From: Gemmatimonadales bacterium
GTDB taxonomy: Bacteria; Gemmatimonadota; Gemmatimonadetes; Gemmatimonadales; GWC2-71-9
Direction of reading: 5' to 3'
Length of the DNA stretch: 7,269 nucleotides
NCBI GenBank assembly: GCA_030597435.1
Contig: JAUVRV010000126.1
Location: 1 to 7,269 of the forward strand
Shown here: positions 6,367-7,269 of the stretch, piece by piece
Position numbering within the stretch: the stretch's first letter is position 1
Layout of the letters: each line of letters opens with the position of its first letter
Program-made: the position numbers and the translations under genes
The notes under the pieces: generated by a model
Databases searched by the model: none
What the model saw: only the letters and a program-made list of their open reading frames with translations
Told to the model about the DNA's origin: nothing

Positions 6367-6888
6367 TCAACTCTCCTTCTCTTTCGAGTGTCGCCTTCGT
6401 TGTAGTAGTTCCTGCATGGCTACTCCTGTATCCTGAGCGCCGTTTTGATCGTACAGCAGACTCTTGATATCCTGGGTGCACAAGGAGCCGAATCGATAGA
6501 CCACACACTGCCTGCATTCATTGCCCTGCGGTGCACAATGGAGGCCCTTGACCATCCAGCATGGCCGCGTGTTGTCATTGTATGCCGGACACGTGTCGCG
6601 GATCTCGTCACTGCAGGGACGCAAATCCCAACAGGGCAGCAGCGCTTGCATCCTGCGGATCCCTTCTACATTGAGACCGAGATCCTGGATCATGCGATGG
6701 ATGTTGCTCACTCGGCTGATGTCTTCGTGGGAAAAGAGTCGGCGGCCAGACGGAGTGCGGTGGGCAACGAGCAATCCTGCGGACTCGTATTTCCGAACGG
6801 CGGACACAGACAGACCGACTTTCTGGGCCAGAATGCCGATCGAGATTACTGGATCATCGATTTCGTTTTGTTCTCGTTGATCAGCCAT
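6367..6888 (-). CDS. MerR-family regulator with C-terminal cysteine-rich two-CW-like domain
   Basis: A 173-residue transcription factor. Residues 14-84 form a MerR winged helix: ISIGILAQKVGLSVSAVRKY (15-34) is the helix-turn-helix, followed by ESAGLLVAHRTPSGRRLFS (the wing) and DISRVSNIHRMIQDLGLNVEGIRRMQALL. The GLNVEGIRRM end resembles HspR/GlnR-type MerR proteins. The dimerisation coiled coil and effector domain of classic MerR are replaced by a segment with eight cysteines: C86, C92, C100, C110, C118, C125, C128 and C137. The order CW-x4-C-x7-CPAY-x6-CW-x6-C-x6-CxxC-x-VY matches my memory of the 'two-CW' domain, here in compact form; such cysteines could hold an Fe-S cluster or other metal. 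The gene is first in the operon and abuts dsrM with no gap. ATG 6888 is preceded only by a poor GGTGT. Likely role, by inference: redox, Fe-S or O2/NO-responsive control of its own operon and perhaps of the divergent hemerythrin gene. Confidence 0.88.
   Translation of the reverse strand: MADQREQNEIDDPVISIGILAQKVGLSVSAVRKYESAGLLVAHRTPSGRRLFSHEDISRVSNIHRMIQDLGLNVEGIRRMQALLPCWDLRPCSDEIRDTCPAYNDNTRPCWMVKGLHCAPQGNECRQCVVYRFGSLCTQDIKSLLYDQNGAQDTGVAMQELLQRRRHSKEKES
6373..6378 (-). promoter_or_regulatory. dsrM: Shine-Dalgarno of dsrM inside the merR-type gene
   Basis: Read on the minus strand this is AAGGAG, six bases before the ATG at 6366. It sits in the last codons of the regulator gene, whose TGA immediately precedes the dsrM ATG, so the two genes are almost certainly cotranscribed. 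Confidence 0.8.
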
Positions 6889-6957
6889 ACACCGTTGTAC
6901 CGTAAAGACTTATCTAACGATATCACACCACCTACGCATGGAATCTCACTAGTTTGG

Positions 6958-6974
6958 GTGTAGAAATCCTACAC
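6958..6974. promoter_or_regulatory. Perfect inverted repeat GTGTAG-N5-CTACAC, candidate operator of the MerR-type regulator
   Basis: Six-base arms at 6958-6963 and 6969-6974 are exact inverse complements around AAATC. The site lies 69 bases upstream of the regulator start and 214 bases upstream of the hemerythrin-like start, in the shared divergent region. A 17-bp dyad suits a dimeric MerR/HspR-type winged-helix protein. That this protein binds here is inference from position. No convincing -35/-10 pair with the 19-20 bp spacer of classic MerR promoters was found across it. Confidence 0.55.
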
Positions 6975-6992
6975 TTTTCAGTGAAGATTTCT
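6962..6992. repeat. Nested inverted repeats overlapping the candidate operator
   Basis: AGAAATC (6962-6968) is the inverse complement of GATTTCT (6986-6992), and between them TTCAGTGAA (6977-6985) is a palindrome around one base. The outer left arm overlaps the spacer of the 6958-6974 dyad, so alternative pairings exist. This could be a second operator or AT-rich promoter DNA; the arms are short and chance is possible. Confidence 0.3.
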
Positions 6993-7006
6993 TTAACCAA
7001 CGACCG

Positions 7007-7036
7007 TTGACAGTGATGTGCTCGCGTGCGGATATT
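7007..7036 (+). promoter_or_regulatory. Candidate sigma-70 promoter for the hemerythrin-like gene
   Basis: A perfect TTGACA (7007-7012) is followed after 18 bases by GATATT (7031-7036), which matches four of six positions of TATAAT. It reads toward the hemerythrin-like gene and would give a leader of about 145 bases. The -10 match is modest, and the sigma factor preference of this organism is unknown. Confidence 0.4.
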
Positions 7037-7046
7037 GCCTTGGTGG

Positions 7047-7069
7047 TTGATCGGGATCGGCCCGATCAA
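7047..7069. promoter_or_regulatory. Inverted repeat with 9-bp arms downstream of the candidate promoter
   Basis: TTGATCGGG (7047-7055) is the exact inverse complement of CCCGATCAA (7061-7069) around ATCGG. A second, mutually exclusive dyad, GATCGG-C-CCGATC (7055-7067), shares its right half. The site begins about 10 bases after the candidate -10 element, so it could be a repressor operator or a hairpin at the start of the leader RNA. No T-run follows, so it is not an intrinsic terminator. Confidence 0.45.
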
Positions 7070-7173
7070 TCCCGCTGTATTGAACACTGAATCCTGACTG
7101 AGTGGCCTGCCTCGAACGGTTTTCTTGCCTTGGATCGGTGCAGTAGATCCGGTGAGAACCTCTGGCCGGCAGC

Positions 7174-7180
7174 GGAGGAG
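7174..7180 (+). promoter_or_regulatory. Shine-Dalgarno of the hemerythrin-like gene
   Basis: GGAGGAG ends eight bases before the ATG at 7189. It is a near-consensus site that supports this start although only 27 codons are visible. Confidence 0.8.
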
Positions 7181-7188
7181 ACGAGAGT

Positions 7189-7269
7189 ATGAAACCCCTG
7201 GAGACTCTGCGTAACGAGCATGGTCTGATTAGGCAGTACCTGGAGAACCTGACCCTGGCGGAGAAGGAA
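7189..7269 (+). CDS. Hemerythrin-like (HHE domain) protein, 3' end cut by window edge
   Basis: Only the first 27 codons are present. They read MKPLETLRNEH followed by GLIRQYLENLTLAEKE, the typical opening of cytoplasmic hemerythrin-domain proteins: an amphipathic first helix with a His (H11) after NE that is the usual first di-iron ligand. Hemerythrin-like proteins bind O2 or NO at a di-iron site, and in anaerobes they are linked to oxygen protection, iron storage or sensing. The start is supported by GGAGGAG eight bases upstream. The gene is divergent from the merR-dsrMK operon across a 300-base region. The rest of the domain (later HxxxE and HxxxD motifs) lies outside the window, so intactness and length cannot be judged. 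Confidence 0.75.
   Translation, partial: MKPLETLRNEHGLIRQYLENLTLAEKE

Noticed and set aside
6445..6963. Plus-strand 172-codon frame across the regulator gene and its promoter
   Set aside because: It is antisense to the clear MerR-family gene and its product has no domain character.
7047..7069. FNR/CRP-type box suggested by TTGAT and ATCAA ends
   Set aside because: The half-sites are 13 bases apart instead of the 4 required for an FNR box.

Overview
The window looks like a chromosomal piece of an anaerobic bacterium with dissimilatory sulfur metabolism, most likely a sulfate or sulfite reducer. The main evidence is a DsrM/DsrK-type membrane quinol-oxidising electron-transfer module lying tail to tail with genes for siroheme, the cofactor of dissimilatory sulfite reductase. 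No dsrAB, aprAB, sat or 16S gene lies in the window, so the phylum cannot be fixed. The fused cobA/hemD gene, the stand-alone short CbiX and DsrMK without DsrJOP alongside fit several deep lineages (Desulfobacterota relatives, Gram-positive sulfate reducers, Nitrospirota, candidate phyla).

Left part (about 1-3123, plus strand), tetrapyrrole/siroheme genes: a glutamyl-tRNA reductase-like gene cut by the left edge (3-1091), a short CbiX/SirB-type chelatase (1163-1522), and a fused uroporphyrinogen-III C-methyltransferase plus uroporphyrinogen-III synthase (1600-3123). The fused protein supplies uroporphyrinogen III and methylates it to precorrin-2. A dehydrogenase not seen here would make sirohydrochlorin, and the CbiX-type protein would insert the metal. 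The HemA-like protein keeps the catalytic-cysteine region but has lost the usual motifs of the NADPH-binding domain.

Right part (3147-6888, minus strand), a compact electron-transfer operon read right to left: a MerR-family regulator with a C-terminal eight-cysteine 'two-CW'-like domain, dsrM (membrane b-type cytochrome, directly abutting the regulator's stop codon), dsrK (iron-sulfur protein, ATGA overlap with dsrM) and a HEAT-repeat protein starting 14 bases after dsrK. The two transcription units converge with only 23 bases between their stop codons.

Right edge (6889-7269): a 300-base intergenic region holding a perfect inverted repeat (GTGTAG-N5-CTACAC, a plausible operator for the MerR-type protein), nested smaller inverted repeats, a candidate sigma-70 promoter reading right, and a 9-bp-arm inverted repeat just after it. 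It is followed by the start of a divergent hemerythrin-like (O2/NO-binding di-iron) protein cut off by the window end. The implied picture is a redox- or Fe-S-sensing regulator controlling a quinol-to-cytoplasm electron pathway and possibly an oxygen-response protein. That regulatory link is inference. No RNA genes, insertion sequences or CRISPR arrays were seen.
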